A stretch of DNA of 64,000 bases from Gammaproteobacteria bacterium. Lineage in GTDB: Bacteria > Pseudomonadota > Gammaproteobacteria > Tenderiales > Tenderiaceae. The DNA lies in assembly GCA_016200485.1 (NCBI GenBank), contig JACQEP010000010.1:124001-188000 (forward strand). Reading direction: 5' to 3'. The notes beneath the pieces were generated by a model. It saw only the letters and a program-made list of their open reading frames with translations. It was not told the DNA's origin and searched no databases. Made by a program: the position numbers and the translations under genes. Every line of letters begins with the position of its first letter. Position 1 is the stretch's first letter. Of the stretch, positions 8,874-18,630 are shown in pieces.

Positions 8874-10241
8874 TCAGGATAGTTGCTTTAATCCGTATTT
8901 CGCCAATAAATCATAAAGCGTAGGCCGGCTCACGCCCAAGCTTTCTGCCGTCTGTGCGACATTATCGGGGAACATTGCCATTGCGCGCATAATGGCGGCA
9001 CGCTCGGCACTTTCCCTGACTTCCCGCAGATTGAGAGACGCACCTATCGCGCCTGTGGCCAGCTCCAATTCTTCCGCTGTCACCCGATTACCCTCCGCCA
9101 TGATGACTGCGCGCTTGAGTTTGTTTTCCAATTCACGGACATTGCCCGGCCAGGGGTGCGCTTCGATTGCGGCAATTGCATCATCGGTAAAGCCACGAAG
9201 ATTACGGTGATGCTCCTGTGCAAAACGGTCGAGAAACACACGCGCCAATAACACAGCATCACCCTCGCGTTCGCGCAAGGGCGGAATATTGATCGTAATT
9301 TCACTGATGCGATAATAAAGATCTTCGCGGAATCGCCCCGCCTGCACCAACTCCGTCAAGTTCTGATTGGTGGCGCAGACCACTCGTACATCAACCGGAA
9401 TTTCGCCCCGCCCTCCCAAGCGTTCGATCACCCGCTCTTGCAAGAAACGTAATAACTTTACTTGCAACTGCCCGGGGATATCGCCAATTTCATCGAGAAA
9501 CAGCGTACCGCTATCCGCGTATTCAATTTTGCCTTTGGTTTGTTTAACTGCCCCCGTAAAGGCGCCCTTCTCGTACCCGAACAATTCGCTCTCAAGCAGT
9601 GTCTCGGGAATGGCACCACAGTTAATGGCGATAAAGGGTTTGCTCTTGCGCTGACTCAAATCATGCAGGGCGCGGGCGATGACCTCCTTGCCGGTGCCAC
9701 TTTCTCCCAGGAGCAGGGTTGTCACATTCGTGGGCGCCACTTTTTCAACTGTGCGGCAAATTTTCATCATCTGCGGACTGCTGGCAAGGACCCCCTTGAC
9801 GGACGAACTGCCGAATTGCTGATTCAGCAACCGGTTTTCCGCTTCCAGCTCGAAGAGCTGATAGGCGCGCTCGACAATCATTCCCAGCACTTCGGCATCC
9901 ACCGGCTTCTGGTAATAATCATAGGCACCTTTGGCGATGGCCTTGACGGCATTCTCCCGCTCATCATTCCCTGTGACCACGATAATCTTGGTCGTGGGGG
10001 CGATACGCAAAATCTCATCCAGCGCCGCCAGTCCTTCGCTGGCATTTTCAGCATCCGGCGGCAACCCGAGATCCAGCAATACCACCGGCGGCTCATGGCG
10101 CCGCAAGGCCGTCAGTCCCTCCTCGCGATCACCCGCGATCACTACCTGATAGCCTTCAAAACACCACCGCAACTGGCTCTGCAAACCAGGATCATCTTCG
10201 ATGATCAGGAGCTTCTTCTGTTCCTGCTTGGAGCGACTCAA
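8874..10241 (-). CDS. prsR: PEP-CTERM-box sigma-54 response regulator PrsR
   Basis: 455 residues in three domains. The receiver (1-120) has the acidic cluster EDD at 15-17, phospho-acceptor Asp57 in VVLLDLGLP, and Lys112. The AAA+ sigma-54 interaction domain (about 150-380) has Walker A GESGTGKE (179-186), GAFTGA (226-231), which contacts RpoN, and a Walker B segment GTLFLDEIGD. A Fis-type helix-turn-helix closes the protein (VSRPTLYDLLAKYGL). This is the TIGR02915 family, found with exosortase systems. It overlaps prsK by 4 bases, so it is translated coupled to its kinase. Probable target: the sigma-54 promoter at 2970-2986. Confidence 0.95.
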   Translation of the reverse strand: MSRSKQEQKKLLIIEDDPGLQSQLRWCFEGYQVVIAGDREEGLTALRRHEPPVVLLDLGLPPDAENASEGLAALDEILRIAPTTKIIVVTGNDERENAVKAIAKGAYDYYQKPVDAEVLGMIVERAYQLFELEAENRLLNQQFGSSSVKGVLASSPQMMKICRTVEKVAPTNVTTLLLGESGTGKEVIARALHDLSQRKSKPFIAINCGAIPETLLESELFGYEKGAFTGAVKQTKGKIEYADSGTLFLDEIGDIPGQLQVKLLRFLQERVIERLGGRGEIPVDVRVVCATNQNLTELVQAGRFREDLYYRISEITINIPPLREREGDAVLLARVFLDRFAQEHHRNLRGFTDDAIAAIEAHPWPGNVRELENKLKRAVIMAEGNRVTAEELELATGAIGASLNLREVRESAERAAIMRAMAMFPDNVAQTAESLGVSRPTLYDLLAKYGLKQLS

Positions 10242-12352
10242 GGGCTCACCTCATCAGTTGCCACGTTACCAGAGGATAACGGTATCGAGATTTGAAACAA
10301 AGTACCCCTTCCGGGCTGACTCTTCACCTCAACCCGCCCCCCTAGCCCCAAAATAAATTCGCGACACTCATAAGCCCCGATCCCCATCCCAGCGTTGCCC
10401 TTGGTGGTATCAAAGGGCCGAAATAGCCTTTCGCGTACGAATTCGGCATCCATGCCGCAACCATTGTCTTCAATTTCGATCAGCGCCTCGTTCTTGTTGG
10501 ACTTCATCAGCCCCACCCGCACCCACCCCTCGGCAGGCGTAGCCTCTTGGGCATTCTGGATGATATGTTCAACCACCGCCGCCAGCCGGTCACGATCGGC
10601 AACCACACTCAACCCTTGTCTCTCGACCTCCAGGCGGGGAATAGGCCGGCTCCCGGCACGATGCCGCACCACTTCCTCCAGCACCGGGGCCAGCTTAATG
10701 GCGGTGGCCGCCAGCGCCGCAGGCCGCCCCTGCCGTAATTGCGCCAGCATCTTCTGCATCTTGGTCACGGAGTTTTCGACCGTCGCCATGGCATCGGCCA
10801 CGAACTCCGGATTATGGCTGAATTTTTTGGCATTCGTGGTCACCAAAGACAATTGACCGACAACATTCTTGAGATCATGCACCAGATAGGCCGACAAACG
10901 ATTAAAGGCCTCAAATTGCCGGGCGCTGGCCAACGCCGTACTCGCCTCGGCCAAGGCCAAATAGCTCGCCGCCTGCCGTGCCGCCGTCTTGAGCAAGTCG
11001 CGATCTTCCCAGTTGATGGGGCGTGCTGCACGCGACTCCGTAAGCAGGACAAATCCCAACAGCTCACTGCGTTGCAGCAAGGGGATAATTAGCCAGGCAC
11101 GAGGCACATCTTCCAACCAGGCGGGTAATTGCAGTTCACCGTATAGCTCAGGGTTGGTTTGATACTCCGCAAGATTGATCAACCAGTCGCGCTCGATCAT
11201 GAAGCGCGCGACCGGATCATCCGCCATCACTACCGTATGCCGATCCGGCACATTCCAAAGACCTGTCTGTTCATAGCGGCCATGTTCGTCCTTCAACCAC
11301 AGACAACCGCCGGTACTGTCCACCATCGTGGCCAGCACTTGTACTATCCGTTGCCGTAAACTGCCACTACCGACATCTTCAGTCGTAAGCGCCGCAATCA
11401 AGTTGAGCCATTCATCCCGGTAGTCATATTTGTAACTGAAAAAGTGTTTGCTCAGAAATACTTTAAAGCGTGCCCGGATGTGACCGGAAAACAATAAGAT
11501 GAGCAGTACAAAGCCGGCACCAAACAGAAAAATGACTTGCCCAATGCCACCCCAACTGCCGCCGTAATAACGGATCAGGTATCCGCCCGCCGCCATGGCA
11601 ATTAAATACCCACCCGTGGCCATCAATGCAGCGGTATGGAACACCACCCGCCGCGAGACAAACACATCCAGCGACCACTGCGGATTACGCACTGCCGCCA
11701 CTGCAATCAGCGGCACGGCAAAGACTTGGATCAAGCCCCGCGCCTCCCACAAACGGCCATCGAGATGTCGCAGCAATAAGGCATCCGAATACATAAAGAA
11801 ATCGTAGGCAAACATGCCGCCGATCCCCAGACACAGATATTTGATTGCCCAACGTTGTTCGGGGCGAGTGTTACGAAAAATCTGTTCCACCAGCGCCAGG
11901 GCGATGATCACCACCAGCACATGGCCAATAAAGCGCGGATCAAAACTGAGGACTGAATCCAGTGAGCCACCATGCATCCAGGCCACCAGATGCACCACCA
12001 TCAACAAGTTTGCAAGACTGAGCACCGTATAAAACGGCGCCCGCACCCCGGAAGAGAGTTGCCACTCGAAGGTATCATTGGCCTTGGGGCTGAGCAGGCG
12101 CACCAGGAAGACAATCCAGGCCATGTCGCGCAATAATTCTGCGACAAAGACCAGATCCGACTGTGGGTAGCCCAGCGCTGCATGGTACGTCATCATCAGC
12201 GACCACACCGCTGCCACTGCACACGCCACCAGCAACAGCGCGCCCTGCAACCGCCCGCGCCAGCTGGTCAATAACAATACGCTGAGCACTACATATGCCA
12301 GCGCTGACAGGCCGTAGGTTATAACTCCGACTTCAATATTGATTTCCGCCAT
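10238..12352 (-). CDS. prsK: PEP-CTERM system histidine kinase PrsK
   Basis: 704 residues. The N-terminal 300 residues are a multi-pass membrane sensor (about eight to ten hydrophobic helices), then a GAF-like domain (about 320-470), a dimerisation segment with His492 in LVHDLKN, and an HATPase domain with N-box (Asn600 in IIQNAQEA), G1 (EDNGCGM, 628-634) and G2 (GMGIGAYECREF, from 655). The layout and length fit PrsK (TIGR02916). It is the cognate kinase of PrsR, whose start overlaps its stop. The signal sensed is unknown. It follows the XrtA-type glycosyltransferase by 49 bases, consistent with one transcript. Confidence 0.94.
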   Translation of the reverse strand: MAEINIEVGVITYGLSALAYVVLSVLLLTSWRGRLQGALLLVACAVAAVWSLMMTYHAALGYPQSDLVFVAELLRDMAWIVFLVRLLSPKANDTFEWQLSSGVRAPFYTVLSLANLLMVVHLVAWMHGGSLDSVLSFDPRFIGHVLVVIIALALVEQIFRNTRPEQRWAIKYLCLGIGGMFAYDFFMYSDALLLRHLDGRLWEARGLIQVFAVPLIAVAAVRNPQWSLDVFVSRRVVFHTAALMATGGYLIAMAAGGYLIRYYGGSWGGIGQVIFLFGAGFVLLILLFSGHIRARFKVFLSKHFFSYKYDYRDEWLNLIAALTTEDVGSGSLRQRIVQVLATMVDSTGGCLWLKDEHGRYEQTGLWNVPDRHTVVMADDPVARFMIERDWLINLAEYQTNPELYGELQLPAWLEDVPRAWLIIPLLQRSELLGFVLLTESRAARPINWEDRDLLKTAARQAASYLALAEASTALASARQFEAFNRLSAYLVHDLKNVVGQLSLVTTNAKKFSHNPEFVADAMATVENSVTKMQKMLAQLRQGRPAALAATAIKLAPVLEEVVRHRAGSRPIPRLEVERQGLSVVADRDRLAAVVEHIIQNAQEATPAEGWVRVGLMKSNKNEALIEIEDNGCGMDAEFVRERLFRPFDTTKGNAGMGIGAYECREFILGLGGRVEVKSQPGRGTLFQISIPLSSGNVATDEVSP

Positions 12353-12401
12353 GGTCTAACCCAAAAAATATTGCAGCGATGAGTCAGACCAAGGCAGCAA
12401 C

Positions 12402-13805
12402 TCAACGCGCCCCCTGTCCCCACAACACCACTTCCGCCGTTTGGAACAAAATCAACAGATCAAGGAAAATGCTATAGTTTTTGACGTAATAAAGATCATA
12501 TTGCAATTTTTCCATGGCATCGTTCTCCGATGAACCATAGGGATAACGAATCTGCGCCCAGCCGGTAATTCCCGGTTTGACACGATGCCGCTCGGCGTAA
12601 TAGGGAATCTGCTCACTCAATTGTTCGACGAACTCCGGCCGCTCCGGCCGTGGACCGACGAAACTCATATCGCCCTTGAATACATTGAGCAATTGCGGCA
12701 GCTCATCGATGCGGCTCCGGCGCAGAAACTTTCCGACGCGCGTAATCCGGTCGTCGTTCTTTTTCGCCCACTGCGCCCCGTTTATCTCGGCATCGATCCG
12801 CATACTGCGGAACTTCAATACCTGAAACAAACGCCAATTCTGACCGACGCGCACCTGGCGATAAAGGATCGGGCCGGAGAATCCGCTCTCGATCCAGATC
12901 GCCAATGCTGCCAGCAACATGAATGGCCAGGCCAAAAACAACAGGAAACTACTGGCCGCAATATCAAAACAACGCTTGAACAGCAGTTGCAGCGGCCCCT
13001 GCTGAAAACCATCGGAGAATATCAGCCAGCTCGGGTGCAGGATATCAAGCCGGATTTTTCCGGTCTGGCGCTCGAAAAAGGTTTGAATATCCACCACGTC
13101 GATTCCGCTCATTTTGCAATCGAGCAAGTCATCCACCGCAAAATCCTTGCGCCGGTCTTCAACCGCCACCACAATCTCGCTGACATTATGCTTTTGCGCA
13201 AATTCGAGCAGCGGCGCCTCAAGATGAATCACTTTTTCCTGCGGCATCTGATCCTGCTCGCTGGCCACATGCACAAAGCCGAGGATGGTAAATCCCATTT
13301 GATCAATCTTGCGCCGTAACTGGTTAAATTGGACAGCCCGCTTACCGGCCCCCAGCACAATCACGCGGCGCTTCAATTGCTCCTGCCCTACTATGCGATA
13401 AAAGATGGTGCGGATGATAATGATACTGGCGACGCCGATCCCGAACCCAAGGGCAAAGGCGCCGCGCCCCAGAAACAACGGGGGAAAGCTGTAAAACAAA
13501 ACAATCATGCCGACCAGACCCAACAGGAAAGCGATACTGAAGCGCAACACCATCCCCAGGCGGCCATCACGGATGTTGTTTTTGTAGAGGCCGGTGGTGG
13601 CCATTGCCGCCAACATCACCAGGGCAAAGGTCAGTGCCTTCGGGGCGATCGGCATGACCTCGGCAATCGCGCCGCTATCTGCCCCCAGAAAACGCAGCTC
13701 CACTCCAAGACCCATGGCCGCTGCCAGAGCGAAAAACTCGAGCAACCCCAGCATCAAAAATGAACTCGGGATGTAGTGGCGGAAAATTCTCATCATTCTT
13801 GGCAA
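12402..13805 (-). CDS. XrtA/PEP-CTERM system sugar-1-phosphate transferase (TIGR03013-type)
   Basis: 467 residues. The first 120 residues form four or five membrane helices, followed by a CoA-binding-like Rossmann segment (KRRVIVLGAGKRAVQFNQL) and a C-terminal bacterial sugar transferase domain with another membrane helix. Signature pieces are KRCFDIAASSFLL, ILYRQVRVGQNWRLF, LKFRSMR, DELPQLLNVFKGDMS and VGPRPERPEFV. The enzyme moves a sugar-1-phosphate to undecaprenyl phosphate and so starts each exopolysaccharide repeat unit at the inner membrane. The TIGR03013 subfamily is restricted to exosortase loci. It is the first gene of the likely operon with prsK, prsR and the TPR genes; an AT-rich stretch at 13806-13953 probably holds the promoter. 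Confidence 0.92.
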   Translation of the reverse strand: MPRMMRIFRHYIPSSFLMLGLLEFFALAAAMGLGVELRFLGADSGAIAEVMPIAPKALTFALVMLAAMATTGLYKNNIRDGRLGMVLRFSIAFLLGLVGMIVLFYSFPPLFLGRGAFALGFGIGVASIIIIRTIFYRIVGQEQLKRRVIVLGAGKRAVQFNQLRRKIDQMGFTILGFVHVASEQDQMPQEKVIHLEAPLLEFAQKHNVSEIVVAVEDRRKDFAVDDLLDCKMSGIDVVDIQTFFERQTGKIRLDILHPSWLIFSDGFQQGPLQLLFKRCFDIAASSFLLFLAWPFMLLAALAIWIESGFSGPILYRQVRVGQNWRLFQVLKFRSMRIDAEINGAQWAKKNDDRITRVGKFLRRSRIDELPQLLNVFKGDMSFVGPRPERPEFVEQLSEQIPYYAERHRVKPGITGWAQIRYPYGSSENDAMEKLQYDLYYVKNYSIFLDLLILFQTAEVVLWGQGAR

Positions 13806-13953
13806 TACTCTTCCCAGATTAACTCATGGGGATTGAAAACGGTTTGATTGCAGGGAAATGCTCACCCTTGCTGTCGACCGTCCCCTACATTTTTATTAAA
13901 ATCATATATTAAAATAATCTAATATACTGATATTTTAGCTAATTGTTATTATA

Positions 13954-14448
13954 CTATAAGTGTTTATCGATCCCGCGTGTCTTCAGCCCCCAGGCAAAAA
14001 GAGAAAAAATACGCTGATTGGCCTTACGCAAGCGTGCCACCAGGGTGTGAATCAATTCCTTAAAAATGGGATACCCCAGCTCAGGGTGACTATCCAGAAA
14101 GGCCATCAGGCACTCCCCGTCCAGCACCGCCAGCTCAGTCTCTTCCAGTGCCATGACCGAGGCCGAGCGCGGCTGGCCATCAAATAACGGCAGCTCGCCA
14201 AACATCTCCCCCTCGCCCAGCTCGCTAAACCCCGGATGAATCCGCCGCTGATCATCGAGATCAACGTTTCCCAGGATACGGACCCGCCCTTTCAGAATCA
14301 GATAGACATCCTGACTCGTCTCCCCGGCATCAAATATTATTTCATTGGCTTGGACCGTCCGGCGGCGCCATGACCGGCCCTCGAGGAAATCAGGGTGTTC
14401 CAACAGTTTGAACATCGATGCGCTCACGCCCCTCACCCCCTTGGCCAT
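13954..14448 (-). CDS. Cyclic nucleotide-binding domain protein without DNA-binding domain
   Basis: 164 residues, essentially a single Crp-type effector domain. The motifs are IIFDAGETSQDVYLILKGRVRIL, GEGEMFGELPLFDGQPRSASVMA (phosphate-binding cassette with Arg) and ELAVLDGECL. The remaining 40 residues are too short for a Crp helix-turn-helix, so it probably acts as a sensor subunit rather than a transcription factor. The ATG at 14448 lacks a good ribosome site. A GTG seven codons later has AAGGGGG upstream and may be the true start. It lies between the exopolysaccharide control operon and divergent ugd. Confidence 0.82.
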   Translation of the reverse strand: MAKGVRGVSASMFKLLEHPDFLEGRSWRRRTVQANEIIFDAGETSQDVYLILKGRVRILGNVDLDDQRRIHPGFSELGEGEMFGELPLFDGQPRSASVMALEETELAVLDGECLMAFLDSHPELGYPIFKELIHTLVARLRKANQRIFSLFAWGLKTRGIDKHL

Positions 14449-14590
14449 TTTTCAAAGTATACCCACGAGCGACCGATATGTTAAAAAATAAAGAGTTCAG
14501 AAAGCTGACGGAAAGTACTATTTTTGCTATTGTTATCCGTTTGTTAGCTGAACAGCAAGATCCATCCACTCAAAACAAGGGCTAAAAGTA

Positions 14591-15922
14591 ATGAAACTTA
14601 CTGTTTATGGTTCCGGCTATGTCGGTCTGGTCACCGGGGCTTGTCTGGCCGACGTCGGCAACGATGTCCTCTGCGTCGACATCGATGCTCGCAAAACCGA
14701 AATGCTGCAGCGGGGCGAAGTCCCGATTTTCGAGCCTGGCCTCGCCGACATTGTCCAGCGCAACGCGGCTGCAGGAAGGCTCAGATTCACTACCGATGTC
14801 ACTGCTGGCGTCGCCCATGGCCTGTTCCAGTTCATTGCCGTCGGCACCCCCCCTGATGAAGACGGCTCGGCCGACCTGCAATATGTGCTGGCAGTCGCCC
14901 AGAGCATCGGCGAACATCTCGAGGATTATCGCATCGTGGTCGACAAATCGACTGTCCCGGTGGGTACCGCCGACAAGGTCAGGGCCAAGATTCATGAAGT
15001 CCTCAAGAAACGCGGCAAACAGGTTGAATTCGATGTTGTGTCGAATCCGGAATTCCTGAAAGAAGGCTCCGCCATCAACGACTTCATGAAACCAGACCGC
15101 GTCGTGATCGGCACCGACAATCCACGCACCACTGAATTGCTACGTATACTCTATGCCCCCTTTAATCGCAATCACGAGCGACTCGTGGTGATGGACATCC
15201 GCTCAGCGGAACTGACCAAATATGCCGCCAACGCCATGTTGGCGACGAAAATCAGTTTCATGAACGAGCTCGCCAATTTGGCGGAAAAACTCGGCGCTGA
15301 CATTGAGATGGTGCGATTGGGGATCGGCTCCGATCCGCGGATTGGTTATCAATTTATTTATCCTGGCTGCGGCTATGGCGGCTCTTGCTTCCCCAAGGAT
15401 GTTAAAGCGCTGGAATACACCGCCCGCGAAATCAACTATGAAGCACCGCTGCTCAAATCCCTGGAGCAAGTCAATAACCGGCAAAAGACACTGTTGTTCC
15501 GCAAGATCGACAAATTCTTCGGTGGCAATCTGCAAGGTAAGACCATTGCCCTCTGGGGACTCGCCTTTAAACCCAATACCGATGACATGCGTGATGCGCC
15601 CAGCCGGACATTAATGGAAGCGTTATGGGCCAAAGGTGCCAAGGTACAAGCATTTGATCCAGAAGGTATGCACGAGACGAAACGCATTTATGGTGAACGC
15701 CCAGATCTCACATTGTGTGATCATCCGGAAGCGGTACTTGAAAATGCCGATGTGCTGGTCATCTGCACCGAATGGAAAGTGTTCCGCAGTCCGGATTTCG
15801 ACACCATTAAGCGCAAATTAAAAACGCCGGTGATTTTTGATGGTCGCAATATCTATGACCCAATCCTGCTCAAATCGCTGGGGCTGCGCTATTTCGGCAT
15901 TGGCCGTGGTGAACAACCGTAA
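14591..15922 (+). CDS. ugd: UDP-glucose 6-dehydrogenase
   Basis: 443 residues, normal for the family. The N-terminal NAD-binding motif is [17 protein letters not shown], the central helix region includes [22 protein letters not shown], and the catalytic cysteine is in [10 protein letters not shown]. It oxidises UDP-glucose twice to UDP-glucuronate, a precursor of acidic exopolysaccharide. It is the first of three nucleotide-sugar genes on this strand. An imperfect inverted repeat (GTTCAG...CTGAAC, about 14495-14553) lies in the divergent promoter region and might be an operator; this is weak. Confidence 0.96.
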   Translation: MKLTVYGSGYVGLVTGACLADVGNDVLCVDIDARKTEMLQRGEVPIFEPGLADIVQRNAAAGRLRFTTDVTAGVAHGLFQFIAVGTPPDEDGSADLQYVLAVAQSIGEHLEDYRIVVDKSTVPVGTADKVRAKIHEVLKKRGKQVEFDVVSNPEFLKEGSAINDFMKPDRVVIGTDNPRTTELLRILYAPFNRNHERLVVMDIRSAELTKYAANAMLATKISFMNELANLAEKLGADIEMVRLGIGSDPRIGYQFIYPGCGYGGSCFPKDVKALEYTAREINYEAPLLKSLEQVNNRQKTLLFRKIDKFFGGNLQGKTIALWGLAFKPNTDDMRDAPSRTLMEALWAKGAKVQAFDPEGMHETKRIYGERPDLTLCDHPEAVLENADVLVICTEWKVFRSPDFDTIKRKLKTPVIFDGRNIYDPILLKSLGLRYFGIGRGEQP

Positions 15923-15957
15923 ACGCATTGAGTCACATTTTCAGTGGAGCACACAAT

Positions 15958-17241
15958 ATGTTCGATCTGAACAAAGTCAAAATCGGCATGATCGGCCTGG
16001 GTTATGTCGGCCTGCCGCTGGCCGTTGAATTTGGCAAGAAACTTCCGGTGGTCGGCCTCGACATCAGCAAAAAACGCATTGCCGAACTCAAGGCGGGTAA
16101 GGACAGTTCACTTGAGGTGGAACCCGAAGAACTCGTTAAGGCGACAAAGCTAAGCTATACCAGTGACGCGCTGGACAAGGACTTCGCCAGCTGCAATTTT
16201 TATATCGTCACCGTGCCCACACCCATTGACGAGTTCAAGCGCCCGGATCTTTCGCCGCTGGTCAGCGCCAGCAATACGCTAGGTAAAATCGTCAAAAAAG
16301 GCGATGTGGTAGTTTTTGAATCCACGGTCTATCCGGGCGCCACCGAAGAAGTCTGCATCCCGATTATTGAGCGTGAGTCCGGCCTGAAATATAACCAAGA
16401 CTTTTTCGCTGGCTACAGCCCCGAGCGCATCAATCCCGGTGACAAGGAACATCGCGTCATCAACATCCTTAAAGTCACCTCCGGTTCGACGCCGGAAGTG
16501 GCGGATTATGTCGATGCCGTTTACAAAAAAGTGATTATCGCCGGCACACATAAGGCCAGCAGCATCCGTGTTGCCGAAGCCGCCAAGGTTATTGAAAACA
16601 CACAGCGCGACGTCAACATCGCGTTGATCAATGAATTGGCGCTGATTTTCCACCGTCTGGGCATCGACACCGAAGAAGTTCTGATCGCTGCCGGCACCAA
16701 ATGGAACTTCCTGCCCTTCCGCCCTGGGCTGGTCGGCGGTCACTGCATCGGTGTCGATCCATATTATCTGACCCATAAAGCGCAAGAAATCGGTTACCAT
16801 CCGGAGATGATCCTGGCTGGTCGTCGCCTCAACGACAATATGGGCGCCCATGTCGCTGAGCGTGTAGTCAAATTGATGACCAAAAAACGTATTACGATCG
16901 TCGATTCCAAAGTTCTGGTATTAGGTCTCACCTTCAAGGAAAACTGCCCGGACCTACGCAACACTCGCGTCGTAGATATCATCAAGGAATTCAGCGACTA
17001 CCATGCCAAGGTTGACGTGTACGATCCGTGGATCAGCGCCGAAGAAGCACAACATGAATATGGCATCACGCCCATCGCCGAGATCAAACCCGGCACCTAT
17101 GATGCTGTGATCCTTGCCGTGGGACATCACCAATTCAAGGAAATGGGCGTCGACAAGATTCGCGCCCTGGGTAAACCGAACAGCGTGCTGTTCGATGTCA
17201 AATATCTGTTCCGTCCAGACCAAGTTGATGGCCGCTTGTAA
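15958..17241 (+). CDS. tviB: UDP-N-acetyl-D-hexosamine dehydrogenase (TviB/WbpO-like)
   Basis: 427 residues. It opens with the NAD-binding motif [17 protein letters not shown] and has the catalytic segment [19 protein letters not shown], typical of dehydrogenases for UDP-GlcNAc or UDP-GalNAc (VipA/TviB, WbpO) rather than UDP-glucose. The product would be a UDP-N-acetylhexosaminuronic acid for surface polysaccharide. The ATG at 15958 is chosen because GTGGAG precedes it and the family begins at this point; an upstream TTG at 15928 would add ten unrelated residues. The gene follows ugd by 35 bases. Choice between the two sugar epimers cannot be made by eye. Confidence 0.9.
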   Translation: MFDLNKVKIGMIGLGYVGLPLAVEFGKKLPVVGLDISKKRIAELKAGKDSSLEVEPEELVKATKLSYTSDALDKDFASCNFYIVTVPTPIDEFKRPDLSPLVSASNTLGKIVKKGDVVVFESTVYPGATEEVCIPIIERESGLKYNQDFFAGYSPERINPGDKEHRVINILKVTSGSTPEVADYVDAVYKKVIIAGTHKASSIRVAEAAKVIENTQRDVNIALINELALIFHRLGIDTEEVLIAAGTKWNFLPFRPGLVGGHCIGVDPYYLTHKAQEIGYHPEMILAGRRLNDNMGAHVAERVVKLMTKKRITIVDSKVLVLGLTFKENCPDLRNTRVVDIIKEFSDYHAKVDVYDPWISAEEAQHEYGITPIAEIKPGTYDAVILAVGHHQFKEMGVDKIRALGKPNSVLFDVKYLFRPDQVDGRL

Positions 17242-17253
17242 AAACAAATGACA

Positions 17254-17390
17254 GTCCGCCAATGAACGCGAATGTACGCAAATAAAATAAAGGTGAATTG
17301 TTATGTTCGTCGCCAGGACGTTATACATTTATGTACCGAATTAATAACTTTATTGACCCAATTTGCGTTTATTAGCGTTCATTTGCGGAT
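17254..17390. repeat. Inverted-repeat element, family A, copy 1
   Basis: 30-base arms at 17254-17283 and 17361-17390 pair in 25 of 30 positions (arm core AATGAACGC...ACGCAAAT). Overall length is 137 bases. The right arm is 29/30 identical to the right arm of the copy at 18436-18570, but the interior is different. The sequence type resembles short palindromic or MITE-like repeats common in environmental proteobacteria. Confidence 0.85.
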
Positions 17391-17414
17391 CACATACAAG
17401 ATAAAGGCATATCA

Positions 17415-18422
17415 ATGAAAGTTCTTATTACCGGCACCGCCGGTTTTATCGGTTCCACGCTTTCTCATTACCTCCTCAATCGTGGTGACGAAGTCATTGG
17501 ACTTGATAATCTCAATGATTATTATGATGTAAATCTGAAAAAAACGCGGCTGGCGCGATTGACCTCGCGCCAGGGCTTTACCGACATCCGTCTTGATCTT
17601 GAAGACCGTCAGGGCGTTGCCGGTTTATTTGCCAAATACAAACCACAGCGCGTTGTGCATCTGGCCGCGCAAGCGGGTGTACGTTATTCACTGCAAAATC
17701 CGCATGCCTACATCGACAGCAATATCATCGGCACCATGAATATTCTTGAAGGCTGCCGTCACAATAGTGTCGAGCATCTGGTCTACGCCTCCAGCAGCTC
17801 GGTCTACGGCGCCAATACCCAGATGCCGTTCTCGGTGCATGACAACATCGATCACCCGGTCAGCCTCTATGCCGCGACCAAGAAAGCAAATGAATTGATG
17901 GCGCACACCTACAGCCATCTCTATCGGCTGCCAACCACTGGCCTGCGTTTCTTTACTGTGTATGGTCCCTGGGGCCGGCCGGACATGGCGCTGTTCCTGT
18001 TCACCAAGGCGATCCTGGAAGGCAAACCGATCGATGTTTTCAACTACGGCAAGTGCCAACGTGACTTTACTTATATCGATGATATCGTCGAAGGGGTAGT
18101 GCGCACTCTGGATAAAATCCCAGAACCCAATCCAGACTGGAATGGCGACCATCCTGATCCCAGCACCAGCCTCGCACCCTACCGCATCTACAACATCGGC
18201 AATAACCAGCCGGTTGAGCTACTACGCTTCATTGAAATCATCGAAGAATGTTTAGGCATGAAGGCCCAGAAGAATCTGATGCCATTACAGCCAGGTGATG
18301 TACCCGCAACCTACGCCAATGTTGACGACTTGATTCGTGATGTTGGTTTCAAACCGGCGACGCCGATTGAAGCAGGTATCAGTAACTTCGTGAAGTGGTA
18401 TCGGGAGTATTATAAAAAATAG
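17415..18422 (+). CDS. UDP-glucuronate 4-epimerase (NAD-dependent epimerase)
   Basis: 335 residues of the extended short-chain dehydrogenase family. NAD-binding motif [11 protein letters not shown] is at the N-terminus, then the Ser/Tyr/Lys triad in [13 protein letters not shown] and [13 protein letters not shown], and the substrate segment [20 protein letters not shown] with [13 protein letters not shown]. These are the hallmarks of enzymes converting UDP-glucuronate to UDP-galacturonate (Gla/LspL/WbnF group). With ugd two genes upstream it would provide UDP-GalA for exopolysaccharide. The gene is bracketed by two like-oriented family A inverted-repeat elements, so it may have moved as a cassette. 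Confidence 0.93.
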   Translation: MKVLITGTAGFIGSTLSHYLLNRGDEVIGLDNLNDYYDVNLKKTRLARLTSRQGFTDIRLDLEDRQGVAGLFAKYKPQRVVHLAAQAGVRYSLQNPHAYIDSNIIGTMNILEGCRHNSVEHLVYASSSSVYGANTQMPFSVHDNIDHPVSLYAATKKANELMAHTYSHLYRLPTTGLRFFTVYGPWGRPDMALFLFTKAILEGKPIDVFNYGKCQRDFTYIDDIVEGVVRTLDKIPEPNPDWNGDHPDPSTSLAPYRIYNIGNNQPVELLRFIEIIEECLGMKAQKNLMPLQPGDVPATYANVDDLIRDVGFKPATPIEAGISNFVKWYREYYKK

Positions 18423-18435
18423 CCCGCGAATATTG

Positions 18436-18570
18436 GTCCGCCAATGGACGCAAATAAACGCAAATATGAACAATAAATTATAGAGAACGTTTCTTCACCT
18501 ACCAGGTGAACATGGTCTTTCTATTTATCCATTCGATCTCATTTGCGTTTATTAGCGTTCATTCGCGGAT
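18436..18570. repeat. Inverted-repeat element, family A, copy 2
   Basis: Arms at 18436-18465 and 18541-18570 pair in about 26 of 30 positions; total length 135 bases, nearly that of copy 1. A small hairpin (TTCACCTACCAGGTGAA) lies inside. It starts 13 bases after the epimerase stop. Confidence 0.85.
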
Positions 18571-18580
18571 AACCTAAAAT

Positions 18581-18608
18581 AAAAAAGGGCGGGGTAAACC
18601 CGCCCTTT
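18581..18608 (-). terminator. Terminator after fba, possibly bidirectional
   Basis: A perfect 10-bp stem (AAAGGGCGGG / CCCGCCCTTT) with a 5-base loop. On the minus strand it is followed by a T-rich run (TTTTTTATTTT), so it ends the fba transcript. On the plus strand the tail is weaker but could stop the epimerase transcript. Confidence 0.88.
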
Positions 18609-18630
18609 CTCATTACTGCTATCAAGTGAC

